Shown here in pieces: positions 27,332 to 36,458 of a stretch of DNA of 64,000 bases. The notes below the pieces were generated by a model. It was not told the DNA's origin and made no database searches. It worked only from the letters and a program-made list of their open reading frames with translations. This stretch comes from JAAELZ01 sp965237995 (GTDB lineage: Bacteria; Pseudomonadota; Gammaproteobacteria; Arenicellales; Poriferihabitantaceae): positions 186,001 through 250,000 of the forward strand of contig CBDEGO010000006.1 in NCBI GenBank assembly GCA_965237995.1. Direction: 5' to 3'. The position numbers were made by a program, and so were the translations under genes. Within the stretch, counting starts at the first letter, position 1; every line of letters begins with the position of its first letter.

Positions 27332-28579
27332 CTAAAGCCCGAACAGCTTTTTAGCGGCAAGAACGAGCGATGAATTTCCTTCCATCTCAGCCATTTTCAA
27401 CTTATGGCTGGGCTGGTGTAAATATTTGTTGGTAAGACTGCGGGCAAATTGATTCAGCACTTGTTCTGGGTCATCACCCGCTAACAAACGCTTGTGCGCT
27501 TTGTCTAATTCTAATTGTTGCAACTCAGCCGTTTGCTCGCGCAAGTCACGAATAGTAGGAACAGAATCTAAAGACCGCAACCAGCGCATAAATCGAACCA
27601 CTTGCAAGTCAATTATTTTCTCGGCGTCTTCAGCAGCCTCTTTACGAGAATCGATGTTCTCCTTGACCACCGCTTGCAGATCATCAACCGTATATAAATA
27701 GACGTTGGATAAGTCCGCAACTTCTGGTTCAATATCTCTGGGTACTGCTAAATCAACCATAAATATTGGCTTATTTCTACGCTGCTTTAAGGCCCGTTCT
27801 ACCGCACCCTTGCCAATAATGGGCAGCGTACTTGCAGTTGAAGCCACAACGATATCCGCATCACCCAGACGCGACGGAATGTTAGCTAAAGAAATGGCCT
27901 CACTGCCTACTTCATCGGCTAGGGTTTGCGCTCGACCAATTGACCGATTAGCGACAATTAAGTGTTTTGCCCCATTTTGCTTTAAATGCCGCGCAACCAG
28001 CTCAATGGTTTCACCTGCACCGATTAACAAGACTGTCTGTTCGCTTAAGTCCGTAAAAATGCGCTTTGCTAAGCTCACCGCTGCGTAGGCTACCGAAACA
28101 GCCGTGGCACCAACGGAGGTATCGGTACGAACCTGTTTAGCCACCGAGAAGGTGTGCTGAAACAAACGGTTGAGAATTTTTCCGGTGCCGCCTGCTTCGT
28201 TCGCCTTGCTAAAGGCTTGCTTCATTTGCCCTAAAATCTGTGGCTCACCCAACACCATGGAATCAAGCCCAGAAGCCACCCGAAACGTATGGTTTACCGC
28301 GTCTTTATTAAAATGTGAATAGGTATAGGGAGATAACTCATCAGCAGGCACTTTTTGGAAATCACCTAACCATTCAATTAATTGATTTTCGTCATCTAAG
28401 TTGTGACCGCAATAAATCTCTGTACGATTACAGGTAGATAAGATTGTTGCCTCTGCAATCGCGCTGTGCTGCGTTAGGTCTTGAACTGCCACAGCAAGCC
28501 GGTCGTCACCAATCGCTGCGCGCTCGCGCATCGCAACCGGTGCAGTCGTGTGGTTAAGTCCTAAGGCAGTTAGTTTCAT
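27332..28579 (-). CDS. hemA: Glutamyl-tRNA reductase
   Basis: HemA reduces glutamyl-tRNA to glutamate-1-semialdehyde with NADPH, the first committed step of C5 tetrapyrrole synthesis; HemL at 18008-19288 does the next. The 415 residues begin MKLTALGLNHTTAPVAMRER and have the catalytic Cys in ATILSTCNRTEIYC, the ASGLDSMVLGEPQILGQ motif, NADPH-binding LIGAGETIELVA, and the C-terminal dimerization helix. The lolB gene often found upstream is missing. Confidence 0.97.
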   Translation of the reverse strand: MKLTALGLNHTTAPVAMRERAAIGDDRLAVAVQDLTQHSAIAEATILSTCNRTEIYCGHNLDDENQLIEWLGDFQKVPADELSPYTYSHFNKDAVNHTFRVASGLDSMVLGEPQILGQMKQAFSKANEAGGTGKILNRLFQHTFSVAKQVRTDTSVGATAVSVAYAAVSLAKRIFTDLSEQTVLLIGAGETIELVARHLKQNGAKHLIVANRSIGRAQTLADEVGSEAISLANIPSRLGDADIVVASTASTLPIIGKGAVERALKQRRNKPIFMVDLAVPRDIEPEVADLSNVYLYTVDDLQAVVKENIDSRKEAAEDAEKIIDLQVVRFMRWLRSLDSVPTIRDLREQTAELQQLELDKAHKRLLAGDDPEQVLNQFARSLTNKYLHQPSHKLKMAEMEGNSSLVLAAKKLFGL

Positions 28580-28670
28580 TGGTTAATTTCAATCAACAAC
28601 GCAGAGATTATATAAAAATTGCGCTAATAATACGATTTTCAATGGCGCTTGCTTATTATTGTGGAGATAA

Positions 28671-28699
28671 AAAAAGCAGGGCAACAAGCCCTGCTTTTT
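28671..28699 (-). terminator. Terminator downstream of the FadL-family gene
   Basis: Perfect 12-base inverted repeat (AAAAAGCAGGGC / GCCCTGCTTTTT) with loop AACAA, 22 bases after the stop of the gene ending at 28722. A and T runs on both sides make it potentially bidirectional, and it insulates hemA. Confidence 0.85.
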
Positions 28700-28721
28700 G
28701 ACTAACTATTTTTAGTTTACT

Positions 28722-29864
28722 CTAGAACTCCACATGATACGACAAACCCAAAGCATGTTGTTCCGTCTGAATCATCGGAAAGCCCGCTGGACCGCCTGTT
28801 TGTGACTGTTCATTATTCGGTACGTTGGCATAATACCCAGAAACAGAGCCAGCACCCACTTTCTTAGTAAAACCAATTGTATAGTGGTCTTCACTAACCG
28901 CTGGAGCTAACAAGTTAGAACTAACATGTGCATCTGGGATGGGAGAATCCCCGTGGTTATAGCCAAAGCGGATCGCTAAATTATCAGAGACTTGTTTTTC
29001 AAAGCCGATTTTATAAATTGTTTGGTCTTCCCAATGGAAGGTTTCGTCAATCAGTTCAACCGAGCTCCACGGCGCATCCGTTATGTCGGCAACGACTTTC
29101 CATTGGCCATTAATTTGATGCACAATGCCAATAGTGGTTAATGCCGGCAGCGTTAGCTGCGCGTCTGATGCTGTGGCAAATAGATACTGCTTATGCTTTT
29201 TAAACTCATCTAAGTCGATCTCTGACTGATAATCAACGCCAATCGTCGTGTTCGGCCCCACATCAAAAGCAGCGCCGATTTCAAATCCGAAACCAGAGGC
29301 ACTATCATCTTCATTGCGTGGCAAACCGCCCACTCCAGGGCCATTAGTTTCAAATGTAGTTGAACTAAAGTTAATAGCCGCACCCACACTCACTGCGTCA
29401 TTAATCTGCATTGAAATTGCCGGGGCAATGATTACGCCCTCTAGCGATATATCCACCTTCGAACCGAATAGCTGGGCTGGATAATCGACAGCAATGCCGC
29501 CCAAAGCTGAAAGAGAGATACCCGCTACCGTATTGTCGTTGATTGCCGTATACCAACCTGCTTGTGGTACTGGGAAAAAATCTGCTTCACTATCTACATA
29601 CCCTCGCCCAACATTCGCCGCCGCATTGGGGTTAAACAAAGAAAGTCCAACTGACCAACCTGGCCCCACTCGGGAAAGAAGCGCCGGGTTATCGATTCCT
29701 GACATTACTTCTGAGGCGTTGGCTACCCCTGCACCACCAACACCGTGAGAAATCATGCCATTACCGTAGGCCATGATGCCATTTGTAGCGTAAACATTCA
29801 TTGAAGCAGCGAGTGCCCCAGAGGCCACCATCGCCATACGCAATTTATTAAATTTACTATTCAT
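28722..29864 (-). CDS. FadL/OmpP1-family outer membrane transport protein
   Basis: This is a 380-residue outer-membrane beta-barrel of the FadL/TodX family, which moves long-chain fatty acids or other hydrophobic compounds across the outer membrane. A signal peptide (LRMAMVASGALAASMNVYA, cleavage before TNGIM) is followed by the plug with the conserved NPA motif (SGIDNPALLSRV). Amphipathic beta strands follow, ending with the terminal aromatic residue (LSYHVEF) needed for barrel insertion. At 380 residues it is shorter than E. coli FadL. The substrate is unknown. Confidence 0.9.
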   Translation of the reverse strand: MNSKFNKLRMAMVASGALAASMNVYATNGIMAYGNGMISHGVGGAGVANASEVMSGIDNPALLSRVGPGWSVGLSLFNPNAAANVGRGYVDSEADFFPVPQAGWYTAINDNTVAGISLSALGGIAVDYPAQLFGSKVDISLEGVIIAPAISMQINDAVSVGAAINFSSTTFETNGPGVGGLPRNEDDSASGFGFEIGAAFDVGPNTTIGVDYQSEIDLDEFKKHKQYLFATASDAQLTLPALTTIGIVHQINGQWKVVADITDAPWSSVELIDETFHWEDQTIYKIGFEKQVSDNLAIRFGYNHGDSPIPDAHVSSNLLAPAVSEDHYTIGFTKKVGAGSVSGYYANVPNNEQSQTGGPAGFPMIQTEQHALGLSYHVEF

Positions 29865-29914
29865 CTATTTGTCTCTCCAGGTTGTTATTGGTATATTTTA
29901 TAGCTTCGCACACC

Positions 29915-29943
29915 TTTTTAATCAAATTAACTAGCATAGTCAA
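29915..29943 (-). promoter_or_regulatory. Candidate sigma-70 promoter for the FadL-family gene
   Basis: The minus strand reads TTGACT, 17 bases, TAAAAA, about 50 bases before the ATG, followed by a good Shine-Dalgarno (CTGGAGAGA). The -10 box is a poor match, so the call is moderate. Confidence 0.4.
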
Positions 29944-29988
29944 GCGGACGATGGCTTTATGGCATAACCAAATACGTTATCTAGACAC

Positions 29989-30013
29989 AAAAAAGCCTGG
30001 ACGAGCCAGGCTT
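29989..30013 (-). terminator. Terminator downstream of the cytochrome c gene
   Basis: Inverted repeat AAGCCTGG / CCAGGCTT with loop ACGAG, followed on the minus strand by a T-run, about 28 bases after the cytochrome stop codon. Confidence 0.75.
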
Positions 30014-30041
30014 AATCACTGCAAAGTTTGGAGGCGAATGC

Positions 30042-30356
30042 TTATTTACTTTCCCCAACCATATAATCTACCGCAGCTTTAACATCATCGTCACTTAGGT
30101 TCATGAACCCACCTTTTGGTGGCATGACGCCAGTTGAGCCTTGAAACCCTTCAATAGCGTGCGCATAAATCACATCGATGTCTTGGGTGACACGCGCAGC
30201 CCAAGCGTCTTTGTCACCTACCTTCGGAGCGCCCGCTACGCCAGAAGCGTGGCATGCCGCGCAACCACTGCTATAGACACTTTCACCATCCGCTAATGCG
30301 ACCGTTGACACTGCCATCAAGCTAGATGCAACTAATAAGGTTTTTACTAATTTCAT
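30042..30356 (-). CDS. Small periplasmic cytochrome c (cytochrome c5 family)
   Basis: This is a 104-residue monoheme class I cytochrome c. The signal peptide ends VSTVALA before DGESVY. The heme attachment motif is C-A-A-C-H near residue 32, and the axial Met is in GVMPPKGGF near residue 82. The layout, with LSDDDVKAAVDYMV at the end, matches the cytochrome c5 family. It probably carries electrons to a terminal oxidase in the periplasm. It is a single-gene unit with its own terminator and a GAGGA ribosome site. Confidence 0.92.
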   Translation of the reverse strand: MKLVKTLLVASSLMAVSTVALADGESVYSSGCAACHASGVAGAPKVGDKDAWAARVTQDIDVIYAHAIEGFQGSTGVMPPKGGFMNLSDDDVKAAVDYMVGESK

Positions 30357-30516
30357 TATACAAAGTCCTCTAAAAATTTAACGCACTTTTTATTAAAGAG
30401 CGCACTGTGAATGGTTTCGAATAATAGCCAGTTGCTATTAACTCAATGTGAATACCGAGCTTATCATCTAATTGAACATAGCCCAATTTTTAATTTTTGG
30501 CCGAACTAATAAGTTC

Positions 30517-30975
30517 TTATTTTCGACCAGAATGACCAAAGCCCCCTTCAGCGCGTTGCGTTTCTTCGAAGCTATCCACCACGTTGAACTGCGCTTGCAC
30601 TACGGGCACAAACACCAATTGCGCAACACGCTCCCCGGGTTCTATTTTAAAGGTAGTATTACCTCGATTCCAACAAGAAATAAAAACCTGCCCTTGATAA
30701 TCAGAGTCAATCAATCCAACTAAGTTCCCAAGCACGATCCCATGCTTATGGCCTAAGCCTGAGCGCGGTAAAATGATGGCAGCATAATTATTATTAGCGA
30801 TATGGATGGCGATACCGGATGGAATTAATTGGGTTTCTCCGGGCGCAAGTTCGATAGCGCTATCTATACAAGCGCGTAAATCAAGCCCTGCCGAACCTTC
30901 AGTAGCGTAGTGTGGAAGGCCAAATTCACCGCTTATGCGGTCATCTAAAATCTTAACATCAACGAAATTACTCAA
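30517..30975 (-). CDS. dut: Deoxyuridine 5'-triphosphate nucleotidohydrolase (dUTPase)
   Basis: Dut hydrolyses dUTP to dUMP, keeping uracil out of DNA and feeding dTMP synthesis. The 152 residues have all five trimeric dUTPase motifs: motif 1 GSAGLDLRA, motif 2 LPRSGLGHKHGI, motif 3 GLIDSDYQGQV, motif 4 PGERVAQLVFVPV and motif 5 RAEGGFGHSG. It follows coaB by 13 bases, as in the common coaBC-dut arrangement. Confidence 0.97.
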   Translation of the reverse strand: MSNFVDVKILDDRISGEFGLPHYATEGSAGLDLRACIDSAIELAPGETQLIPSGIAIHIANNNYAAIILPRSGLGHKHGIVLGNLVGLIDSDYQGQVFISCWNRGNTTFKIEPGERVAQLVFVPVVQAQFNVVDSFEETQRAEGGFGHSGRK

Positions 30976-30988
30976 ATACTTACCCTCG

Positions 30989-31630
30989 TTATAATCTATT
31001 TTTTATTTCTTCTAGCAAACGGTTTGCCAGGACTAATTTGCTGTGTTGGCCCAATTGAACCCGATCAGTTTTAGAAAATAAAACCAAGCTATTTTGTTCC
31101 GTACCAAACCCCAACTGCGTATCACTGACATCGTTTGCCGCGATTAAATCTAACCCTTTATGGTGTAGTTTACTACGAGCGTACTGTTCAACATTTTCGG
31201 TTTCAGCGGCAAAACCAACGGTAAAAGGACGATCTTCCTTAAGCAAGCCCACACTCGCAACGATGTCGGGATTTTTGATTAACTCCACCGAAAGGGTATC
31301 ACCTTGCTTTTTAATTTTTTGTTGGTTAACTCGAACTGGACGATAATCGGCAACCGCAGCCACACTAATAAAAACATCCGCCTCAGCAACATAATCATGG
31401 ACCGCATCGTACATCTCTTGGGCTGATTCAATCGAAACACGGCTTACCTTTTCCGGGCTAGGTAAACAAACGGGTCCGCTGATCAGCTTCACTTGTGCAT
31501 TGTGCGCCGCAGCTGCTTGTGCAATCGCATAACCCATTTTGCCAGAACTACGGTTAGTAATCCCTCTAACTGGGTCTAACGCTTCCCAAGTCGGCCCAGC
31601 GGTAATTAAAAAACTTAAACCCGCTAGCAC
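30989..31630 (-). CDS. coaB: Phosphopantothenate-cysteine ligase (CoaB domain as a separate ORF)
   Basis: This ORF of 213 codons covers the whole CoaB domain, which couples cysteine to 4'-phosphopantothenate using CTP. It has ITAGPTWEALDPVRGITNRSSGKMG, the NPDI motif, VGFAAETENVEQYA and LDLIAANDV. In most gammaproteobacteria CoaC and CoaB are one protein of about 400 residues. Here CoaB begins at a GTG (31630) that overlaps the last 7 bases of the CoaC ORF in a different frame. The residues just after the GTG (LAGLSFLITAGPT) look like normal linker. It is either a true coupled split gene or a one-base frameshift. Confidence 0.88.
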   Translation of the reverse strand: MLAGLSFLITAGPTWEALDPVRGITNRSSGKMGYAIAQAAAAHNAQVKLISGPVCLPSPEKVSRVSIESAQEMYDAVHDYVAEADVFISVAAVADYRPVRVNQQKIKKQGDTLSVELIKNPDIVASVGLLKEDRPFTVGFAAETENVEQYARSKLHHKGLDLIAANDVSDTQLGFGTEQNSLVLFSKTDRVQLGQHSKLVLANRLLEEIKNRL

Positions 31631-32175
31631 GAAATACCTGATGGAGCGCCTAGTATTTGTTCGGCAATATCTTCTGGCTCACTCATTCGGCCCAAGCCGA
31701 CATCACCACATGCTTGCTCACCCTCTGCGGGCCCAACCGTGTTAAAACCACGGGATTGCAATAGCGTTAAATTTGCCTGAGTGGCCGCGTTGTTCCACAT
31801 TTGCACGTTCATTGCAGGTGCCAGGGTAATCGGTGCGCTGGTTGCCAAACAGAGGGTGGTTAATAAGTCTCCAGCAAAACCGTGCGCTAATTGCGCAATA
31901 CAGTGCGCAGTTGCTGGCGCAATCAAAATTTGATTAGCCCATTTTGCTAATTCAATATGGTCCATCGCAGACTCCGCCTCTGCGTCAAAAACATTGCCTC
32001 TGACAGTGTTACCGCTTAACGTTTGTAGCGTGAGATCGGTGACAAACTCACTGGCACCTTGGCTCATCACCACCTGTACGTCAGCACCTTGCGCGACTAA
32101 CAACCGCACAAGCGCAGGTGTTTTATAGGCTGCAATACCGCCGGTTATACCGAGAATAATATTAGTTTGGCTCAT
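31624..32175 (-). CDS. coaC: Phosphopantothenoylcysteine decarboxylase (CoaC domain as a separate ORF)
   Basis: This 183-residue ORF is the flavin-dependent CoaC half of the usual CoaBC enzyme; it decarboxylates phosphopantothenoylcysteine to phosphopantetheine in CoA synthesis. It has the N-terminal ILGITGGIAAYKTPALVR motif, the active-site His region (MDHIELAKWANQILIAPATA), the PAMNVQMWNN motif and the Cys loop GEQACGDVGLGRMSEP. It stops at TAG 31626-31624, right at the domain junction, and overlaps coaB. Divergent from rpiA. Confidence 0.9.
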   Translation of the reverse strand: MSQTNIILGITGGIAAYKTPALVRLLVAQGADVQVVMSQGASEFVTDLTLQTLSGNTVRGNVFDAEAESAMDHIELAKWANQILIAPATAHCIAQLAHGFAGDLLTTLCLATSAPITLAPAMNVQMWNNAATQANLTLLQSRGFNTVGPAEGEQACGDVGLGRMSEPEDIAEQILGAPSGISC

Positions 32176-32306
32176 AGTTAAAAGACTGTAACTTTAAATT
32201 GGAGTGTAATCTGATCAGCTAAAAATGACTACTAGTAGCGTACGTAAGCCATTGTTAAGAGCCGTTAGATCGCTAATCTCCTCAACTATCCAGTTTCAAT
32301 AACACG

Positions 32307-32312
32307 TATAAT
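32307..32312 (+). promoter_or_regulatory. Candidate -10 box for rpiA
   Basis: A perfect TATAAT lies 41 bases before the rpiA ATG, followed by a short 5'-UTR hairpin (TGCGG / CCGCA). No good -35 is visible. Confidence 0.4.
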
Positions 32313-32352
32313 TTGCGGTTAAACCCGCATAACACAATAGCAAAATAAAAGT

Positions 32353-33006
32353 ATGAGCGCAGACAGCTACAAACAAGCCGCGGCCGAAGCCGCCATGGAC
32401 TATATTAATTACGGCGATATCGTCGGGGTTGGCACGGGTTCTACTGCCAATCATTTCATTGAGTTGTTAGGGCAAAATAAAAACAAAATTGAAGGTGCCG
32501 TAGCCAGCTCTGAAGCCAGTGCTAATTTGCTACGCGAACGGGGTATCGAAGTGTTTGAACTGAATCAAGTCGGCACGCTTCCCATCTATGTTGATGGTGC
32601 TGATGAAGTAACCAAACACGGTTACATGATTAAGGGCGGAGGCGGTGCACTGACTCGCGAGAAAATCGTGGCGCAGGCAAGCGAAAAATTTATTTGTATA
32701 GCCGACGATACTAAACTAGTTGATGTGCTGGGAGCATTCCCGCTCCCCATAGAAGTCATCCCAATGGCACGCAGTTTGGTCGCGCGCTTTTTAGCGAAAC
32801 AAGGTGGCCAACCTGAATACCGAGAGGGCTTTATAACCGATAACGGCAATATGATATTGGATGTGCGAAATCTCAATATTGTGGACCCCATTGAGATGGA
32901 AAGTAAGTTTAATCAAATGCCCGGCGTTGTCACCATTGGGTTATTTGCGAAACGTGGCGCGGATGTGACTTTATTAGGTGGCGCGGGCGGCGTTGAGAAA
33001 ATCTAA
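32353..33006 (+). CDS. rpiA: Ribose-5-phosphate isomerase A
   Basis: RpiA interconverts ribose-5-phosphate and ribulose-5-phosphate in the pentose phosphate pathway. The 217 residues have the phosphate loop VGVGTGSTANHF, the catalytic region YVDGADEV, KGGGGALTREKI and NMILDVRN. The length is normal. It is transcribed alone, divergent from coaC and convergent with ileS. Confidence 0.96.
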   Translation: MSADSYKQAAAEAAMDYINYGDIVGVGTGSTANHFIELLGQNKNKIEGAVASSEASANLLRERGIEVFELNQVGTLPIYVDGADEVTKHGYMIKGGGGALTREKIVAQASEKFICIADDTKLVDVLGAFPLPIEVIPMARSLVARFLAKQGGQPEYREGFITDNGNMILDVRNLNIVDPIEMESKFNQMPGVVTIGLFAKRGADVTLLGGAGGVEKI

Positions 33007-33231
33007 TGTCAAATAGTTAGTGGTCAGTTCTATATTTGGAACCAAGGTAAGTCGTGTAATGCTGATAGCGGAAGACCACCTGCACATTAGTCATTGTGGA
33101 GATGATCTAATCGCTAAGAGTATAACTGGTTCGTTCAGGTACCTTTTCCCAAAACCGAACATCACTGGAATACTAAATTTATTACTCAGTGGTAAGCAAT
33201 CGGCGGTGCCTGCCGAGGAAGACGTTAAAAC

Positions 33232-36200
33232 TTAACCCATGCTTCGCCTTAGCGCTACGCGCCAGCTTTGACCGTCTGCACTACCATCGGCGGTAAACCA
33301 AGTGTCGTCTGTCGGCTGCGTCTCTACCCACTCAATTGCTAAGGTTTCGGCCATTATAAAATCTTTAAACGAAGCTATCGCTTCGGCTACGGTAGTTGAC
33401 CCATTGACATGTAAAGCAATGCGATCTGAAATTTCTAAGTCCGCATTCTTACGTGCATCTTGTACACTCCGTACTAATTCACGTGCTATGCCCTCAATCG
33501 CTAATTCAGGTGTAATCTGGGTCTCTAGCGCGACTAGATAATCACCTTCTTCTGCTGAGGCATAGCCCTCGGCAGATGCCGTTTGTATAACCACATCATC
33601 GGGGCCAAACTCGATTTGGTTGCCTTCTACTTCAACCTTAAACGACTTACCCTTAGCCACGTAACCCGCTATCATTGCACCATCCTCTGCCGCTAATGCA
33701 GCTTTAATGGCGGGCACGAGCTTGCCATGAATTTTACCCAATTCAGGTAACTTCGGTTTCACATCGTAGCTAACAATAGCCGCATCTTGCGCGATAAATT
33801 CTACTTCTTTAACATTGAGTTCCTCTAACACTTGGTTTAGGTGTTTACTCACTGCGTCTTGCCCTTGCTTATTGGGAACACGCACTAAAATGCGCGATAA
33901 TGGCTGTCGAACACGAACTTGGCTTTTCTCACGGGTAGATCGACCAAGGCCGACCACGCGTTGGATTACGTTCATTTCTTCCACTAACTGATCATCCAAC
34001 AAGGCCTCGTTCACTTGTGGCCACTGCGTTAAATGCACACTCTCTGGTTGATCAGGCTTCACATTCGTCACTAAGTTTTGGTACATGTTATCGCTTAAAA
34101 ATGGCATGAACGGCGCGATTAAACGATGCACTATATCTAACACCTCATAGAGCGTTAAATAGGCCGCCTGCTTGTCATCACCGGCTTCTCCCTTCCAGTA
34201 CCGTCTTCTGTTGCGGCGCACGTACCAATTACTTAACTGGTCCACTAAAGATTCGATCGCTTCACCCGCTTTTTTTGGTTGATACGTGTCCAGTGAATTC
34301 GTTACCACTTGCACTGTTTGGTGTGCTAACGCCAGAATCCAGCGATCAATCTCTGGGCGCGTTTCAATGGCTACTTGCTGGCTTAAATCAACCTGATCAA
34401 GTTCTGCGTACATTACGAAAAAGGCGTAGGTATTCCATAAGGTGTTCACAAATGAAGCGGCCACCTCGCGCACGATGTCTACACTCATGCGCTTTTGTGA
34501 TTCTGGCGAAATACGCGCCAAGAAATACCAACGCAATGCGTCGGCGCCAACTGTATCAAACACGTCATACGGGCTAATAATATTGCCCAGTGACTTAGAC
34601 ATTTTTTTGCCTTTGTCGTCAACAATATGGCTTAGACACATGCAGTTTTTGTACGACAAATCATCGGATACCAAGGCTGCAACCGCATGCAGCGTATAAA
34701 ACCAACCACGGGTTTGGTCAATCGCTTCGCAAATATAGTCGGCGGGAAAGTGCGCATCGAAAACCTCTTTATTTTCGAACGGATAATGCCACTGGGCATA
34801 AGGCATCGCACCTGAATCAAACCAACAGTCGATCACTTCAGGCACCCGCTTGTAGGTTTTACCATCTTTATTGAAAGTAATGTCATCCACCGCTGGGCGA
34901 TGTAAATCTGTTTCTTTATGGTTTAAGCCTGTTAAGGCCTCAAGCTCCGCGATAGAGCCAATACAGATATTGTCGCCGTCTTGTGATGTCCAAACCGGCA
35001 ATGGCGTGCCCCAAAAACGCTCGCGCGACAGCGCCCAATCAATGTTATTTTCTAGCCAATTACCAAAACGACCATGTTTAATGGTTTCGGGTGTCCACGC
35101 GACTTGTTCATTTAGTTCCACCATACGATCTTTGATTTGGGTGGTGCGAATGTACCAAGCGTGCTTTGCATAGTAGATAAGAGGGTCACCCGTGCGCCAA
35201 CCAAATGGATAGTTATGGGTGATTTTTTCTGATTTAAATAAGGCACCTCGCTGTTTCAATACATCGATTAGAATGGGGTCAGCCTCTTTAAAAAATTTAC
35301 CTGCAACTGGGGTAATCTCCGCTTTCATATAGCCATCTAAACCCACACCGTGCAAAATAGGTGCGCCGTGCTTTTTGCCCAGCTCAAGGTCATCAACACC
35401 ATAAGCGGGAGCAATGTGTACGATACCCGTGCCGTCTTCCGTACTCACAAAGTCACCCGCCACTACTTTGAAGCAACCATCCCCATCGAATGACAAGTAA
35501 TCCAATAATCGCTCGTATTGCGTATCTAACAATTCACTGCCTTTCACGTTCTTAATCACTTGAGGCGGCTCGTCACCAAATACGGCTCCCAACAAAGCCT
35601 GCGCTAGAATAAGCGTCTCACCTTCATGCTCGACATAAATGTAGTCAATCTCTTCTCCTACTGCTAGCAGCATGTTTGAAGGCAACGTCCATGGCGTCGT
35701 TGTCCAAACTAAAAATGAAGTATTTGCTTCACCTTTTACTTTAAAACGCACCGTCACTGATGGGTCTTCGACTTCTTTATAACCTTGCGCCACTTCATGC
35801 GAAGACAACGTGGCACCGATACGCGGGTCGTAAGGCACCACTTTATACCCTGAATAAATCAGGCCCTTATCCCAGATTTGCTTGAGCAACCACCACACAC
35901 TTTCTATGTAATTATTATCAAGCGTGTAATAGGCGTCTTCCATATTTACCCAAAAACCCATGCGCGAAGTCATCTTCTCCCAGTCACTAATATATGTCAT
36001 TACCGACTCACGACAACGGCGATTAAATTCAGCTACGCCAACTTGCTTTTCAATTTCTTTCTTATCGAAAATACCCAATTGTTTTTCGATTTCGTGCTCA
36101 ACAGGCAGGCCGTGTGTATCCCAGCCTGCTTTGCGCGGCGCGTAAAAGCCTTGCATCGTTTTATAACGCGGGAAAATGTCTTTGTAGGTGCGCGCGAGTA

Positions 36201-36378
36201 CATGGTGGATGCCTGGCTTACCATTCGCTGTTGGCGGACCATCATTAAATGAAAAGCGTGGCTTACCTTCGCTTTGGTCAATCGACTTTTGGAAAATGTC
36301 ATTATCTTCCCAAAATTTTTGGATTTCAGTTTCTAACTCTGGGCCGTTATACCGACCAGCTACTTTTTCAAATGCCAT
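33232..36378 (-). CDS. ileS: Isoleucyl-tRNA synthetase, type 2 (eukaryote-like) with GIHH signature
   Basis: This class I synthetase charges tRNA-Ile and edits mischarged valine. It has 1048 residues, with KKMSKSLGN as the second signature motif. The N-terminus, with PRFSFNDGPPTANGKPGIHH, and PRIGATLSSHEVAQGYKEVEDPS are typical of IleRS type 2 (the eukaryotic-like clade) rather than the usual proteobacterial IleRS1. The HIGH signature reads G-I-H-H (residues 56-59), a first/third-position swap which, as I recall, has been linked to very high mupirocin resistance in type 2 enzymes. It is preceded by a T-box riboswitch and lies downstream of mnmG instead of in the usual ribF-ileS-lspA cluster. 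Confidence 0.97.
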   Translation of the reverse strand: MAFEKVAGRYNGPELETEIQKFWEDNDIFQKSIDQSEGKPRFSFNDGPPTANGKPGIHHVLARTYKDIFPRYKTMQGFYAPRKAGWDTHGLPVEHEIEKQLGIFDKKEIEKQVGVAEFNRRCRESVMTYISDWEKMTSRMGFWVNMEDAYYTLDNNYIESVWWLLKQIWDKGLIYSGYKVVPYDPRIGATLSSHEVAQGYKEVEDPSVTVRFKVKGEANTSFLVWTTTPWTLPSNMLLAVGEEIDYIYVEHEGETLILAQALLGAVFGDEPPQVIKNVKGSELLDTQYERLLDYLSFDGDGCFKVVAGDFVSTEDGTGIVHIAPAYGVDDLELGKKHGAPILHGVGLDGYMKAEITPVAGKFFKEADPILIDVLKQRGALFKSEKITHNYPFGWRTGDPLIYYAKHAWYIRTTQIKDRMVELNEQVAWTPETIKHGRFGNWLENNIDWALSRERFWGTPLPVWTSQDGDNICIGSIAELEALTGLNHKETDLHRPAVDDITFNKDGKTYKRVPEVIDCWFDSGAMPYAQWHYPFENKEVFDAHFPADYICEAIDQTRGWFYTLHAVAALVSDDLSYKNCMCLSHIVDDKGKKMSKSLGNIISPYDVFDTVGADALRWYFLARISPESQKRMSVDIVREVAASFVNTLWNTYAFFVMYAELDQVDLSQQVAIETRPEIDRWILALAHQTVQVVTNSLDTYQPKKAGEAIESLVDQLSNWYVRRNRRRYWKGEAGDDKQAAYLTLYEVLDIVHRLIAPFMPFLSDNMYQNLVTNVKPDQPESVHLTQWPQVNEALLDDQLVEEMNVIQRVVGLGRSTREKSQVRVRQPLSRILVRVPNKQGQDAVSKHLNQVLEELNVKEVEFIAQDAAIVSYDVKPKLPELGKIHGKLVPAIKAALAAEDGAMIAGYVAKGKSFKVEVEGNQIEFGPDDVVIQTASAEGYASAEEGDYLVALETQITPELAIEGIARELVRSVQDARKNADLEISDRIALHVNGSTTVAEAIASFKDFIMAETLAIEWVETQPTDDTWFTADGSADGQSWRVALRRSMG

Positions 36379-36425
36379 GTTCTTGTGCGTGTTTAAATTA
36401 ATCTGTTTGCCTAACTAACAGGCAT

Positions 36426-36458
36426 AAAAAACCCCGGGAGGTAAACAACCTCCCGGGG
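36426..36458 (-). terminator. Regulated terminator of the ileS T-box
   Basis: On the minus strand a perfect 11-bp stem CCCCGGGAGGT / ACCTCCCGGGG, loop TGTTT, is followed by six T residues, 48 bases before the ileS ATG. Its 5' arm contains the CCCGG that the antiterminator uses, so the two structures exclude each other. Confidence 0.92.

Noticed and set aside
33020..33235. 71-codon open frame between rpiA and ileS
   Set aside because: GTG start, no family features, no ribosome site, and it touches the convergent ileS end. I see nothing else in this 225-base gap.
36188..36418. Plus-strand open frame over the ileS start and T-box terminator
   Set aside because: It is antisense to a verified gene start and to the regulatory RNA; no protein features.
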